DNA of 64,000 nt from Parietaria judaica (GCA_954871525.1 OX940864.1:14378001-14442000); one strand, 5' to 3'; positions 45,805 to 58,225 are shown, counted from the stretch's first letter. Notes: generated by a model not told the origin, from the sequence alone. Translations and numbers: made by a program.

Positions 45805-46316
45805 GTTTTAATATTTCAATGAGAAATTTCCTTTCTTACTCTTAATTTTTCATTTTTTTGCACAATTATAATTTCAACTTATAAAATCAGCTCATATAAT
45901 TTGACAAATTTACTCTTATTTCTTTAATGAAGTGTAAAGAAATCCAAAATTTAAATTTACATCTCAATTGTTGATTTTCTAACTGAGTTTGCCACCCTTT
46001 TGAATTTTCCGCCTCGCCTCACTCGGCAGCTTCTCTGCGTTGTGGCAAACACCATATCTCGACTCGCTCTATCTCCGTGGTGCTTTACTGCCTCTCCATT
46101 CCGTCTCTCGGGTCGATGTTTCACCTTGTTGTGCCGCATCTCCAAGTGGGTAATTAAGCCGGTAATACATATGTTATATTGTTACATTGAGCTTGAGGAT
46201 AATATTGGAGATCAAACGTTCTTCGTTAATATGATTTTTATAAAATAATTCCACATGTTGATTTAGAGATAGCTGCTTGCCAATAAATAGATTTAAAATA
46301 TATTGTTCACTAGTGA

Positions 46317-47140
46317 AAGGAGTCCAAATCTAGAAAACAATAATTCCATATATCAAAATTATTTTTGGTAACAGCCTATTATATGTAGTATAATACTATT
46401 TCATAATAAACATTTGCACACATAAATTTCAGGAACTAATTTTATACCCATCGAGTGTAATGTAACAGTAATACCTTCTATTTTATAATTTAAATTCATT
46501 TTAAAACATACAAAATTTTATATGATTTTGAGAGTAAAAAAAAAAAACTTAAGTACAATTCAAGATTTTTTATAAACTATTTGTAAAAATAAATATTATA
46601 TTTTTGCAAAAAAAAAAAATCCTCAATTTCTACATGACAATTTATAAAGAAAAAAATATCTCTAAATACCCTCACTTTTAATTTATACTAAAAAAAAGTA
46701 CATTTGAAAAACTGTTAAACTCTTAAACAAAACTTTATTTCCCCAATCCAACCCTTTTTAAGTATATTATTTCACGTTCTCTTCAACTATTTTCCTCCAA
46801 TTTCTTTACTCCAAACTTTCTTCAATTTCTCTCTTGTATTTTTCTCTTCAAACCTATCGATTTTAAGGTGAAAGTGGGAGTATTCTAGTAAGTTTGGGGA
46901 GTACTTTTCGATAGTTAGGTAAAAGTGAGAGTACGTTTGTGAATTTTTCCTTTATAAACAACCTCTTACAAATAAAAAATATGAAAACTATAATATTACT
47001 TGTCAAAGGAGTAGAAATCTAGAGAGCAATAATTCCAAATATTAAAAATATATTTGGTACCACCTATATTATATGTAGTGTAGCACTATCTCATTATAAC
47101 TATTAGCACACTTGAATTTTCAGCAACTAACTATGCTATA
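46317..47140. repeat. Direct-repeat pair, ~120 bp, 0.7 kb apart
   Basis: Copies at about 46317-46440 and 47007-47130 share CAATAATTCCA, TTTGGTA.CA, TATTATATGTAGT, TA.TATTTCAT/CTATCTCAT and GCACAC.T. They may be remnants of a local duplication or two diverged copies of one transposon. Confidence 0.65.
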
Positions 47141-47937
47141 TTTTCTTCCTTTATTTGGGCTTGTTTTGGATGGGATAAGGGATAGGTCAGTATTTAAATT
47201 TTGTATACTTTAATGTAAAACCATATCATAAATAATGAGAAAGAGAGAGGTACATGTGAGTTATGAAAGGGGGTTGGAAAAAGAGAAAAATAGTTAATAT
47301 GAGAATTTAATTTTGAGAACATGGAGATGAGAGGACTATAGATTTATGAGGGGTTACCAAAATTAAGATTGCCCAACAGAAAATATGGCATTTACTCATT
47401 TATAGATTTAAGGCACTATAAAATTCAAACTAATTCAAGAAACAACATGCAATATAAATATCAATTTATCTAATATTATATGTTAAAATAAAGAGAGAAT
47501 TAAATTTGTATTTATCATATGACGCAATACCTTCATTATTGTCAACCGTCTCAATTACTCTTGCATTTATGTGATTTTAATGGCCTCTCAATCTAATGTT
47601 AGTTTTTTTTTTTTCCCTTCTACACAAATAAATTCAAATCCCATTATCAATTTACCAAACTATCCCCATAGTAAAAAAAAGTTTCCTTTTTTGTTAAAAT
47701 ATCATAGGACCTACATAAAAAAATGTCTTGAATTAGTTGGCAAGTCTGCTTCGTAAAATCTAGCACATCAGTTGTACTAAAGCTCCTACTTTTCATGTAC
47801 TTCTCTCACTAACCCTACATGACACATATTAGGATTCTGCTTCTGCCATTTCATCCCCAAAAATTAAAATTATTGTTTAGCCAATTGAGCTCTAAAGGGA
47901 CATCTTCTTAGCTAATACTCATAAATATTTTCCGGAG

Positions 47938-48312
47938 AAAAATCAGAACCGAAAAAATATATGATGTTTCGGAACCGGAATACCATATATTTCCAGGATT
48001 ATTAGTAGCTATAAATACCAAATTAATGCTTTAGATTTCAATGTGAGTTTGAAATTTGGACAATAATGTAAAACATGACACTCAATTAAAGCGCCCAATG
48101 CTCATATTTCGATTAGACGACTAATTATCACAAAATATACATTAGTTCTAAGAAAATCAGACCCGAAAATTTCAATTATGAATTTTCAAATAAAAATATC
48201 CGATATTAGAGGGTTATTAGTAGCTATATTCAGGCACAAGATTTAATGTGAATTTGAATTTTTGGCAGCAATATTAAACATGGGATTAAATGAAAGCAGC
48301 CTAATTTAATCA
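47938..48312. repeat. Direct-repeat pair, ~160 bp, offset ~216 bp
   Basis: Copies at about 47938-48100 and 48156-48312 share AAAATCAGA.CCGAAAA, ATTATTAGTAGCTATA, GATTT.AATGTGA.TTTGAA and CAATA.T..AACATG. This is an old tandem duplication. Confidence 0.65.
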
Positions 48313-49106
48313 ATTTGTGACATTTGGTGGCTGAGCCTTCAAGTGCTTTCAACATAAGGTTAAGCCATTTTGTGGGCCTCAACGGGCCCATTGATCCGTA
48401 CCACTGAGTTTGACCATTCCTCCTCAGAAAGCAGAGCTGATCAAACTAAAAGAAAACAACTGTTTCTCAGTTTCACAAATAAAATAAAAATCCACTTCTT
48501 GACATGGACTTCACCCAGGCCAAAAGTAAACGCTCTTATTTAAATTTTTATTCTTTATTTAATCTTATTTTTTCACTTTTCACTGCCACTGCTTGTGAGA
48601 TTCTGTTGTTTGACTCCGAAACGAATAACGTTAGCAGCGGAATAAGTATCTAATCTTTTTTTTTCTTCACGGGCGTGAAAAAAAGAAGAAGAAGGATGGA
48701 GTCTATGCTATTAAAAAACATTAGATACTTATGCCGCTATGAATAATAAAAAAACAAAAAATACCTTAAAATGTTGAGAAAATCTCATGCAGTTACAGTT
48801 AAGAAACGTTTTACATTGTACTTCTGCTAAAAACAGCTAAGACAAAAGCTGTAACACAAATTCGAACACAATTTACCCATGATCTATCTTCTTCCTATGA
48901 TTAGCAAACTAAAATAGCAAAAAAGAAAAAAAAAAAAAAAAAAAATGAACAGTGCTATATTCGCTCCATTAATCTCCACGAAACTTTCTTCGTTTTCTTT
49001 CCTCGAGCCAAAAATGGAGCGCAAAATAGCACTGCCCATAAAGGGCAAACAGCAAAAAACCGAAAGAAGCCATGTTTATATATGATCAGCCATGGAAAAC
49101 CCTAGC

Positions 49107-49454
49107 TTAGCTCCTCCTGGTCTTGACGTTAGGGGCATTATGGTCATGGAGGAAGTCGAGGAGCACGGTGCTCTTGCACTTGGGGCACTTGGGGTCCTCC
49201 TCGGAGAGCATGACGTACATCAGGCACCTCGGGCACCCCACTAGCACCATCGACGTCGCCTCGGGGCTGTCCGGGAACCCCTCGTCCTGCCCGTTCGCCT
49301 CCGACGACACGCACGAGCTCTGAGGCGAAGAGGGCGACGCTGTGGCCGACCGCCGCCCCGGCGACGTCTCCATCATCAGCGGGTTCCTCCGCGGCGGCGA
49401 TAGGTTCAGCTTCAGCTCCAGCTTCGGCCGGCTCGATCCGTTCCGTCGGCTCAT
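49107..49454 (-). CDS. GIR1: GIR1/GIR2-like EAR-motif repressor with C-terminal zinc ribbon, 115 aa
   Basis: Resembles Arabidopsis GL2-INTERACTING REPRESSOR proteins, which bridge the HD-ZIP factor GL2 to TOPLESS-type co-repressors in root-hair control. The N-terminus has an LxLxL EAR motif, LELKLNLSPP (residues 12-21). The middle is Ser/Pro-rich. The C-terminus, VLVGCPRCLMYVMLSEEDPK then CPKCKSTVLLDFLHD, forms a four-Cys zinc ribbon (Cys74, 77, 90, 93). The 115-residue length fits the family. The coding region is GC-rich relative to the flanks. The function in this plant is inferred from the family; which paralogue it is cannot be told. Confidence 0.93.
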   Translation of the reverse strand: MSRRNGSSRPKLELKLNLSPPRRNPLMMETSPGRRSATASPSSPQSSCVSSEANGQDEGFPDSPEATSMVLVGCPRCLMYVMLSEEDPKCPKCKSTVLLDFLHDHNAPNVKTRRS

Positions 49455-49690
49455 GATGATGATCGCCCTCGGCTTTTAATTAATCCCCTCCTTCTGTTTC
49501 GCCAAAACAAAACCAAAAACCTTCAACACAACCTATACATACATGTTTATGTATACACACATGAAGAGAATGAGATTGAAGCTTACCAGTTTGTGGGAAA
49601 TTAGCTAGGGTTGAGAGGAGAGCATGGACATGGAAATGGAAATGGTGTAAGTGGGTGTGGAGGTGTGAAGGGCATTATATAATAGGAGGG
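49455..49690 (-). promoter_or_regulatory. 5' UTR intron and TATA box of the GIR-like gene
   Basis: On the minus strand a TATA box (ATTATATAATG, about 49674-49683) is followed by a leader exon ending ACTG|GTAAGC at 49587. A 93-bp intron (49586-49494) then ends in GAAACAG, and a short second leader exon reaches the ATG at 49454. This placement rests on consensus sites only. Confidence 0.55.
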
Positions 49691-50012
49691 AGATGGGTTT
49701 TATTAAAGGCTTAATTAAATTAGAGGAGAGAGAGAGAGAGAGAGTTGAAGTATTTGGGTGGTAGAAGAAGATGTAAATTGAGGCCAGGAAATGTATTAAT
49801 GCTCGGAAAAAATCCCAAGAAGTAATGCAGGAAGTGGAAATTCGGAGTAAATATTGCAATTAAACAATGGCAGATCACAACAATTTTAAACCCTTTTCTT
49901 TTTTCTTTCTTCTTCATTCATTATATTTATTGCTCTTAGGAGAGACTAGTCGGTGTTTGTGTTTGTTTTGGTTTTCCAAGTTAATATGTTATATACATAG
50001 ATTGAAAAGTTT

Positions 50013-50432
50013 GAGTAATTGGCACTAATGCCCCTAACTTTGAATTTTTGTGTAGTTTGCCCTTAAACTTCACTTTTTTGGCAGAAGTGCCCTTTACACT
50101 TTCAAATTAGAGTAGCACATTACTCCTTGTCACTTTTAACTCGTGCGTGATACATGACTTGTTGGAGGGTAATTTCACCACATTGTATTGTAATATTCTA
50201 ACTTTTTGAAAGCACAATCTTACCGCTCTTGAATAATTAGACTCATTGATTGTATTATAAATTAATTGAAATAAACATTATAATGAATCATGTGTTGCAC
50301 ACTGGTTAAAAACAAATCATCACATGGTAACCCTATTATTTAAAGTAGGAGGGTATTATTGCCAAAAATTAACATTTAAGGGGTAAATTGCACCGATATA
50401 AAAAATTCAAGGCGCATTGGTGCCAATTACTC
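50013..50432. mobile_element. TIR-bounded non-autonomous element, ~420 bp
   Basis: The inverted ends GAGTAATTGGCACTAATGCC (left) and, on the minus strand, GAGTAATTGGCACCAATGCG (right) extend for about 40 bp with AACTTTGAATTTTT / TTGAATTTTTTATA. Inner blocks such as CTCCTTGTCA and a TGTGTTGCACAC core also fold. Flanking 9-mers do not match, so the superfamily is open (MULE-like in style). Confidence 0.72.
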
Positions 50433-52129
50433 TTAGAAAATGCATGCATTAGTAGTAGTAGTAATAGTATTACATAGAAAAAGGTCACAACGGCTTTGAA
50501 AGCCAAACCCCATTAGTTAATTAAACCTCAAGCATTCATCGCCAAGCCACCTAGAAATTCAATACAAACACCAAAATATTTAATGGACAGCCATGGAGAA
50601 AAGCAAGCGTAACAGCTAAACAGTGATTCACAATTGCCAGCAACATCCTAAAATTTAATTGCTTAGTGCAACATAAAAAAGTTACATTTTTGTGTCTGTG
50701 AAAATGACCAATATATGTACATGTATGTATGTATGTATAGATATATTTTTATGATTATATATAAAGTTGGTGGAATTCCTGTGAGTTCATTATAATACCC
50801 AACTTCTTTGTATATTTCTCCCCTACCATATATTGCATTGCATTGCATTGCCTTCACGATTTTGGCAATATTCTTGTAAATATATGTTAGGATAATTGCG
50901 GTACAAGTATCCATTCTTTCAATTAAAATAGCATATGTCCTATCTTCAATTGAGCTGAATCTGAAATTTGCATTTTCGATTCATTCTGTCCCACATGTCT
51001 CTATTACTGTTGAATTTTTACATGCGTACAAGTCAACTTAATACTATTTTTCTTCTCATTTTTTAGATCTATTAATGTTAAGTACTTCAATTTGATACTT
51101 ACAATGTAAATACAATGCAAATTTCACGACATTGAATATTTAATCAACGCACTTGGAAGTATAGAAATATGCCGCGCTATTTTAAAAAGTGTAGATACTT
51201 TTGCCGCAGTTATCACTTCTTTTGTTCACTTGAGTTTTCACTTAGAAAATGTTATTATTTAATTCGGCAACAAGTAGGGAAATGTTTTTTTCAGAATTAA
51301 TATGTATTTTTTCACCTAATATCATATTTACAAATAAGCTGGCCAATGATTAATAATTTTCTTGCTATTGTGAATGGCATTAAAGGTCTTCAGAAGTTGA
51401 CAATGACAATGCTTATGTTAAGTTCATTTCATTGTTGAACTGAAAGCTTAGGACATTTAACTTGTGGTGTCAATTATTTATAATACTATTCTCTTGTCAG
51501 ATATTAAATATTAAGCATGGTATATATATACCAAACCAAATGTCTTATTTCACCACAGTCGACTCGACCGATTTCTAAACCTTCTAAGAACGAAAAAAGG
51601 GTTGATATATTTATTATTATCGAGGGTTTATCAATGGCGAAATTCTTGATAGACATATATATATATATATCAATTTATATAAATATTGGTATATATTTTT
51701 AGTAATTTTGATCTTCATTTTCAGGATCTCAAATTATATATACAAAAGTTTTAATCGTAGATTATAATTTTATTTGAAAGTTTACAATCTACACTATTAC
51801 AAAATTAGGAATACATTACGAATTTCGTATTATGGTTTGAAAAAACCGTCTTGTAAATTTGAAAATGTTAACTTTGCATGATAGTTTGTAGAAACCGCCA
51901 TGCTCGCCGGAATGAGGTTCATTCTTGTCGCTGCAATACGGAATATATTTGAACTATATGTAAGGGGGGTCGTAATTTCGTAGATTGCGCTCGCAACAAT
52001 CTTCAGAAAGCGTCGTGCATTCTTTCCCTTTGCCGGAAAGTAATATTATCTTGTTGCAGTGAGAGAGTTTTGCATTACAAGTTTCCAAAGGCATGTCTTA
52101 TTAAAATTTTAATTATTTTATATGATATA
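50433..52129. other. Intergenic stretch, no gene seen
   Basis: AT-rich with short (TATG)n and AT runs around 50.72-50.75 and 51.65 kb. No supported frame, RNA gene or delimited repeat. Confidence 0.5.
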
Positions 52130-52901
52130 TGTTGGTGTAGGACTTCGTCCCGTTCATATAAACAACAAGTCGTATTGTGTTGGGAATAGAATATAGTCTT
52201 GCTTACGATTATAGAATTTATTATATATAATTGAGTTATATAATGTTTAAGCAAATTATCAAATCATCAACATTATTGTTTGATATTTATCCGAATACTA
52301 ATTAATTTGGATTTGCGGCCCGATCAAAGACCCCACTCGAATTACGCAACCGAAAAGCCCAAAGGAACAAGCCTGAGGTTATATTAGTATTTCGCCAAAC
52401 AATTCGACTTAATTTGAATTATACTCAGATTATATATTCGAATTAATCAACCGGGTAAAAGGGACATGACTTCTCCATAAGTCTCTTTTCACCGGGAGTT
52501 TTCAGTCAAACAGCAATAGTTCAGAGTCAAAAAGCTGATCAACAGCTCCGTGTTAGTTTAGAAGCTCATCTCGTGGTAAAAATCATTGTTGGATTGAAGG
52601 AAGACCATCGAAGTGCTCCCAATCGATAAATAGGAGATTACAGCTCAAAAATGGGACAACCTCATATCTAGAGCAAATTTTACTCTCTTCTTGTTTAAAT
52701 AATTAAAACTTTATAGAGGAATTAGTCAACTATTATTTGGGATATAACTCTATAATTTTCTTGTGTTGATTATATTTATATGCTATATATATATATTATA
52801 TCATTGGAGTGAGAAGAGCATATCCTAAACCCCAAATACAGATTTACATATCAAACCGAACTTCAAAAAATTTGTGATTATAGTGCGAAACCACGTCAAC
52901 A
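52130..52901 (+). mobile_element. Solo LTR, 772 bp
   Basis: Begins TGTTGGTGTAGG and ends CCACGTCAACA, with TGTTG/CAACA inverted tips. It is flanked by a 5-bp direct repeat ATATA (52125-52129 and 52902-52906). No PBS, PPT or internal region follows, so it is a solo LTR left by LTR-LTR recombination. The AT-rich TSD makes the boundary slightly less certain. Strand is inferred from the ending. Confidence 0.72.
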
Positions 52902-53108
52902 ATATAGTTCATTTCAATTATTATTTTTTGGATGTTATACGTAGTACTCTAAGTCTCTTCGAGATTAACTATAAGGGTGTTCGGAGAAATAAAATTAAAG
53001 TTTTTAATTTTAAAATATGAAACCACGTCCTGGACAAAGTTGAAAATCATGGTTTTTCTAGTAATCTTTATTGTCTACATTTAGGGTTTTGGACATGTTT
53101 TAATTTAT

Positions 53109-54410
53109 AGAAAACCCACAAAATGCCCAAATAACACCTAATGTTTAAAAGAAATGCCCATAGTTTCATAAAACTGATTTATACCCATTAATAAATCTGT
53201 TTCGACTATATTACCCCTATTATTAGTTATTAATTTTAATTTTTGTTTATTTATTATTAATTAATATTTTTTTTCGAAACTGATTTCCTATAATTATGGT
53301 ATCTGATAATTTCCTTAATTATTTTTTTTGGAAAATAAAATTTGAAATTCTGCATGTTTGACGGGTCAAAACCCATCAATTCTCTTCGAATATTTCACAC
53401 GCAAAATCCTGCTCTAAAATCTTGCTCGACCTTTTCTCTCAAAACTCTCTTCGATTCTTTTTCCGTCATCTTCCTGCTCGCCAAGATCTTGCCGTCAAGT
53501 CCCGCGCCATCCCGTCACCAAGTCTCGCCTCTTGCCGTTACAGAGCTTCCCGTCGCCTCCGTCGCTCGCAGTCGCCTTCTCTGTCGCTCGCTCGCCTCCG
53601 TCGCTCGCTCGCCTTCTCCATCACCGATTTCTATACGTTTTAGAGGTTTATTCCGGCGGAATTCGGATTGGATGCCGATAAGACTCGGATTCCTTATCTC
53701 GATCGCGGATTCTACTCTAACAAATCGGAGATTCGGCGGTTGATCGAGACGCTGGAGATTCCGTACACCTACATTTGCTGCAACTTCTTCAATCCCGTTG
53801 ATGTCTGTGCTCGATGTGCAAGAGATTTTTGGGCTAAGTACCTAAGTATATTGGTAATTACAGTTACGATTACCTAATTGCAGATTTGTAATTAAAATTA
53901 TCGAATTACAATTTCGTATATAAAGTTACAGTTTGATAAATACAATTACTGAATCGTAATTTTGCAATTATAGTTACAGTTTTCGTATACAACTTAGTAA
54001 TTAAATTTACAAGTACATTATTTATTACACTTTTATATTTATAGTTACTAGTATCGTATATATAATTACGAATTTTTATGCGTTTCGTATATATAGTTAC
54101 AACTTCATAATTGTAGAACTCTTTCGAAAATACATACGTAAATACATACTAAATAGAATAGAATTGAATAAGTATAGGAAGATTAGTAATTAATTTATAA
54201 TAAAGGAAATAAATTGTATTTAAATAATGTGGTGAATCCTTATTGTTGCTATAATTAAGGATGATTAATTATTTGTTAATTATTTAATATTTTAAAAAAG
54301 AAGGGTATATTGGTCCATATTTCAATTAGTTAGTTTTTCTAATTACCAAAAATAGATTTGGACATTTTTTTGAAACCTTGAGTCACAAATGGGCATTTCG
54401 TTCATTTACC
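53109..54410. mobile_element. MULE-like element B carrying a captured gene fragment (Pack-MULE type)
   Basis: Same family as 17808-19104 in the opposite orientation. The left end AGAAAACCCACAAAATGCCC pairs with the right end, read on the minus strand as GGTAAATGAACGAAATGCCC. The inner words CCCATAGTTTCATAAAACTG and TTTATACCCATT match the far end of element A. A perfect 10-bp direct repeat TTTAATTTAT flanks it (53099-53108 and 54411-54420). The middle (about 53340-53830) is GC-rich and holds an isoflavone-reductase-like exon piece. No transposase. Confidence 0.85.
53644..53790 (+). pseudogene. Captured exon fragment of an isoflavone-reductase-like (LAR/PCBER family) gene
   Basis: A 49-codon segment reads RFIPAEFGLDADKTRIPYLD and then RGFYSNKSEIRRLIETLEIP followed by YTYICCNFF. 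This is the conserved stretch of NmrA-type reductases (leucoanthocyanidin reductase, PCBER, isoflavone reductase), where RFIPSEFG and IPYTYICCN are signatures. It begins directly after TTTTAG, an intron-acceptor-like border, and loses similarity after CCNFF. The Rossmann nucleotide-binding start and the remaining protein are absent, so it is a fragment inside the transposon and not a working gene. Confidence 0.85.
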
Positions 54411-54514
54411 TTTAATTTATTGGATTTTGAATATGTTTTAGTATTTTGAACTTTGTATTTTGGATTTGAATTATGCAATGATATTGTTTTTAAAAGACAA
54501 TATTGATCAAAATT

Positions 54515-54695
54515 ACACGTACTCACATTACACGATATATTCGCAGTGTAAGAACAACTATCACTATTAGCTGCATGCACTATTGGCCTAGAAGAAATAT
54601 ATACGCAATCTTCGCTTCTCCGTGGAATTCAACTTAGGACCTCTCAAATAATCATGTGGTGGATTTATCATTATGCCAAACAAGTTTGGTTTGTT
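54515..54695 (-). mobile_element. Degenerate SINE copy 3
   Basis: Shares the layout and words of the two intact SINEs (CAGTGTAAGAA, CACTATT, TATTGGCC, GGACCTCT, TTAT.CCAAACAAG) in the same order and strand, but is strongly diverged with no visible TSD. Confidence 0.55.
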
Positions 54696-54991
54696 TTTGT
54701 CGGACAATGTGTGTTAGTTTGCTTATAGAAAATTTAGTTTTTTTTTTTTTTTAATTTAAAAAAACTTCATGGAATAAGATAAAAGAAAAAAGTTGTCGAA
54801 CCGAACCTTTTGGGATTTTGTCCCTTTCCAAATTTATAATAAAATATAGGATCTTAGTCTCTAATCCTATTCCTAATTGCTATAAAATCATTTTTTTTTC
54901 TTCTTCTTTTCAGATTGGACCTGTGACATGTTTTTAAAATCCCGTTTTCTAAGACCGAGCCAAAAATGTGCTAAAATCAGGTTATTTATAA

Positions 54992-55982
54992 GGGTAAACT
55001 GCGGCTAATGTACCCAATGTTTGATCTTCTGCGGATTATGTACCCAATATTTATTTTCGGCGGATAATGTACCCAATGTTTGATCCGTTAGATATTTTCG
55101 TGTTTTCTGTCACTTGACCGTTAGAGAGTTATCCTCCTCCATATGCACACTTTTCGTATTTTTGACATAACTCACTCATTTTTTGTCCAAATTTTATGCA
55201 CGACCTATGGATGGAAAGATAATAGATAGATCTACAACTTTAGTGTTTTAAGTTTTGTAAAATCAGTTTTAGAAAAATACGAAATTTCAAATACAACGTA
55301 AAACTTGACATTAATTTAATGCAAAATATTTGTTTCGAGTAAATTTTAATATACTTAACGACTTTTTATGATGAAACATAAAACTAAAAAGTTGTAAATA
55401 AATATTTTATCTTTCTAATGGGTGTTTATTTATAAATTTTAGACAAAAAATGAGTGAGTTATGCCAAAAATATGAAAGATGTGATGCGAAATAATCTTTC
55501 ATATTTTTGGCATAACTCACTCATTTGTTGTCCAAAATTTATAAATAAATACCCGTTGGAAAGATAAAAAGTTTATCTACAACTTTTTAGTTTTACGTTT
55601 CATCATAAAAATTCATTAAGTATATTAAAATTTGCTCGAAACAAATATTTTGCATTAAACTAATGTCCAGTTTTACGTTGTATTTGAAATTTCGTATTTT
55701 TCTAAAACTGATTTTACAAAACTTAAAACACTTAAGTTGTAGATCTATCTCTTATCTTTCCAACCATATGTCGTGCATAAAATTTGGATAAAAAATGAGC
55801 GAGTTATGTCAAAAATACAAAAAGTGTACATATAGAGGAGGATAACTCTCTAACGGTCAAGTGACGGAAAACACGAAAATATCTAACGGATCAAACATTG
55901 GGTACATTAGCCGCCAAAAATAAACATTGAGTACATAATCCGCAGAAAATCAAACATTGGGTACATTAGCCGCAGTTTACCC
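54992..55982. mobile_element. Near-palindromic foldback MULE-type element, 991 bp
   Basis: Two arms of about 490 bp are inverted copies of each other with a small centre near 55487. The left end GGGTAAACTGCGGCTAATGT pairs with the right end read on the minus strand from 55982. A perfect 9-bp TSD, TATTTATAA, flanks it (54983-54991 and 55983-55991). Both arms share CATAACTCACTCAT, GGAAAGATAA and TATTTGAAATTTCGTATTTT. No coding capacity; transcripts would form a long hairpin. Confidence 0.93.
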
Positions 55983-55991
55983 TATTTATAA

Positions 55992-56624
55992 TCTTGTTTT
56001 ACGGTTATATATATATATATAGAGAGAGAGCATCACAAACACAACTTCAGAAATCATAATCAATACATACATAATGGCACTAAATTATGATTATAACTAC
56101 ACAATATAAATATGTGAATTAAGAAGTTCGGTCATTAATTACTCTGTGTACTGTACCTTACAACACAAATTAAGTAGATTTTGAGTTAAAGTTAGTGTAC
56201 TATAACATTTATACCAATCTCAAAAGTCTTTATTTTTTTCATCAAAACAATCCTTCATTAATTAATGATTAGAGTATGCTAACAAAGCATCCGCATAAGG
56301 AGCGGAACCTCCCTACATTACAAAATCTTCCAGCAAATGGATAGCTCACTAACAAAGATAGTGATCCATCAATTATTGCATTATTTCTCTCAATGCTTAA
56401 GATTTAAAAAAGATAAATTTTAACAAATAGGATGGATAATTCGTAAGAACACGCCAAGAAGTTCGGCTTCAGTTGTTATGACTTTGTTACCTCATCATCC
56501 TAGTTCCGGGCCACAAACCCCCGTTGCCACTCAGGCGATATCGAGAATGCCTGTCCACGTCATTGAGTTTAACAACCCCCTCTCTCCGGCTTCAACCACG
56601 GCATCAATCCAGACAGAATCTTTT
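55992..56624. other. Intergenic stretch, no gene seen
   Basis: AT-rich apart from 56480-56620; a short open frame there runs into the transposon and has no recognised domain. The words CGGAACCTCC and TTCGGCTTCAGTTGTTATG in 56.28-56.49 kb resemble non-LTR/RNase H-like debris but could not be assigned. Confidence 0.4.
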
Positions 56625-56632
56625 GTATCTAC

Positions 56633-57871
56633 TAAACCTGTGCATTCGGGCGGGCCCCACGGGCCTCAGCCCGAGCCCGCCCGACTCGCCCTTTTTGCAG
56701 GCCTCAAGTGGCCCGCCCGCAGCCACAGCCTGGGCTGCCCCGACCCGGCCCGCGATCAATTTCGGGCTGCCCGGCCCGAGGTGGTCTAATTTCTTTTTTA
56801 TTTTCTTATGTCTTATCTTATATTTAATTAATTACAGATCCTTAATAATTCATTTTTGTAAAATTTGAGGCATCATTTTGGTGTTTGTGATATTAATGGT
56901 TAAAGTACCAAAAGTAATTAATTTTGACACTTATATAGTTTTATTGATGAGTTTTATTTAATTCAATCATTATACTAAAGTTCAAACATTATATCATTTT
57001 GGTTTTTTATATTATTTTTAGTACCATATTAAGATAAGTAGAGAGAATGAAAATACAATTTCACTATACATCTTTTTATTAACTAATATATAAATTATAC
57101 TAATAAACTGCGACCAAATTACGTAATCCTAAACTATGATAAACTATAATGTATAAACTAATAACCTGTGACTAATATATATCGTAGAAATATATATTAT
57201 ATAAATTATACTAATAAACTGTGACTAAATAAACTATAAACTGAAACTTATATATATACTATAAATATAATGTAACTAATATATATTACACTATAACTGT
57301 AACTAATATATATTATGTGAACTAATGTATAATATAATTAAAATGCAAACTAGTGAAATTATATTAAATTTGAGGTGAAATTATAACTGTAACTAATACA
57401 TATTATATAATGTGAACTAAATGTGAATTAATGTATAATTTAACGTATTAATGATTTATGTAAATATAGCCCTTTTATTATTTACTATACTATGAAAATA
57501 ATATTTTAATTTTTTCCACATACTAAATAGCCGTTATTTTACAGTTAGGTACCAAAATGTATTAATTTGGTACTTATACCAACCAATTCTATTATTGGTG
57601 TTAATTATATAAATGTCAGGTACTTTTCCAACGAATACAATTTGGACCACTCACAACCGTTGGATCATTGCATCCAATGGTCCACGTTTTCTTAGAAGAA
57701 AAAAAGAAAAAGAAAAAAGCCTGTGGTCCCGCAGCCACTTCGGGCTGCGGGCGGGCTGGCCCATACGGGCCATGGGGCGGGCAGGCCCGAGTGGCCTCGG
57801 GCTTGGCGGGCGGGTGGGTGGCAGGCCGGGTGGCAAGCCCACAGTGGGCCCGCCCCGAATGAACCGGTTTA
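56633..57871. mobile_element. Non-autonomous hAT-like element with GC-rich ends, 1239 bp
   Basis: The inverted ends TAAACCTGTGCATTCGGGCG (left) and, on the minus strand, TAAACCGGTTCATTCGGGGC (right) continue into mirrored GC-rich subterminal zones (about 56640-56790 and 57715-57860) rich in GGGC/GCCC words. A perfect 8-bp TSD, GTATCTAC, flanks it (56625-56632 and 57872-57879), the size typical of hAT. The core is very AT-rich. No transposase. Confidence 0.87.
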
Positions 57872-58220
57872 GTATCTACCCGCTATCAATTTACACACAT
57901 ATATATTTATTTATTGAGATGCACCTTTTCATTTAATCCCCTGAGGTAGTAATACGTTTTTTTTTTTCACCTTTTAGCTTAAAACTTCCAGAATTTTATC
58001 TTGTTCGAACAAAAAAAAAAAGAGTTAAATTAAAAATGTGCAGGTATAAAACTTTCCATTTTTGGTACTTTCAGCATTAGTGACTTAACAAAAATTCACT
58101 GACCATTTTATCAATTGCTTCTATCAGAACGCCATATATAGGTAATTTCACACCTACTAAGGATGTCAGACTTCCTAATATCGGCCAAAAAAAAATCAAA
58201 TCAAATAAGAAAAACAAAAA

Positions 58221-58225
58221 TATTA

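Larger units (their letters stand above)
45810..49106. other. AT-rich intergenic stretch, no gene seen
   Basis: No supported coding frame. It contains two separate pairs of old direct repeats (listed) and poly-A/T tracts. The part next to 49107 is the 3' flank of the GIR-like gene. Confidence 0.55.
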
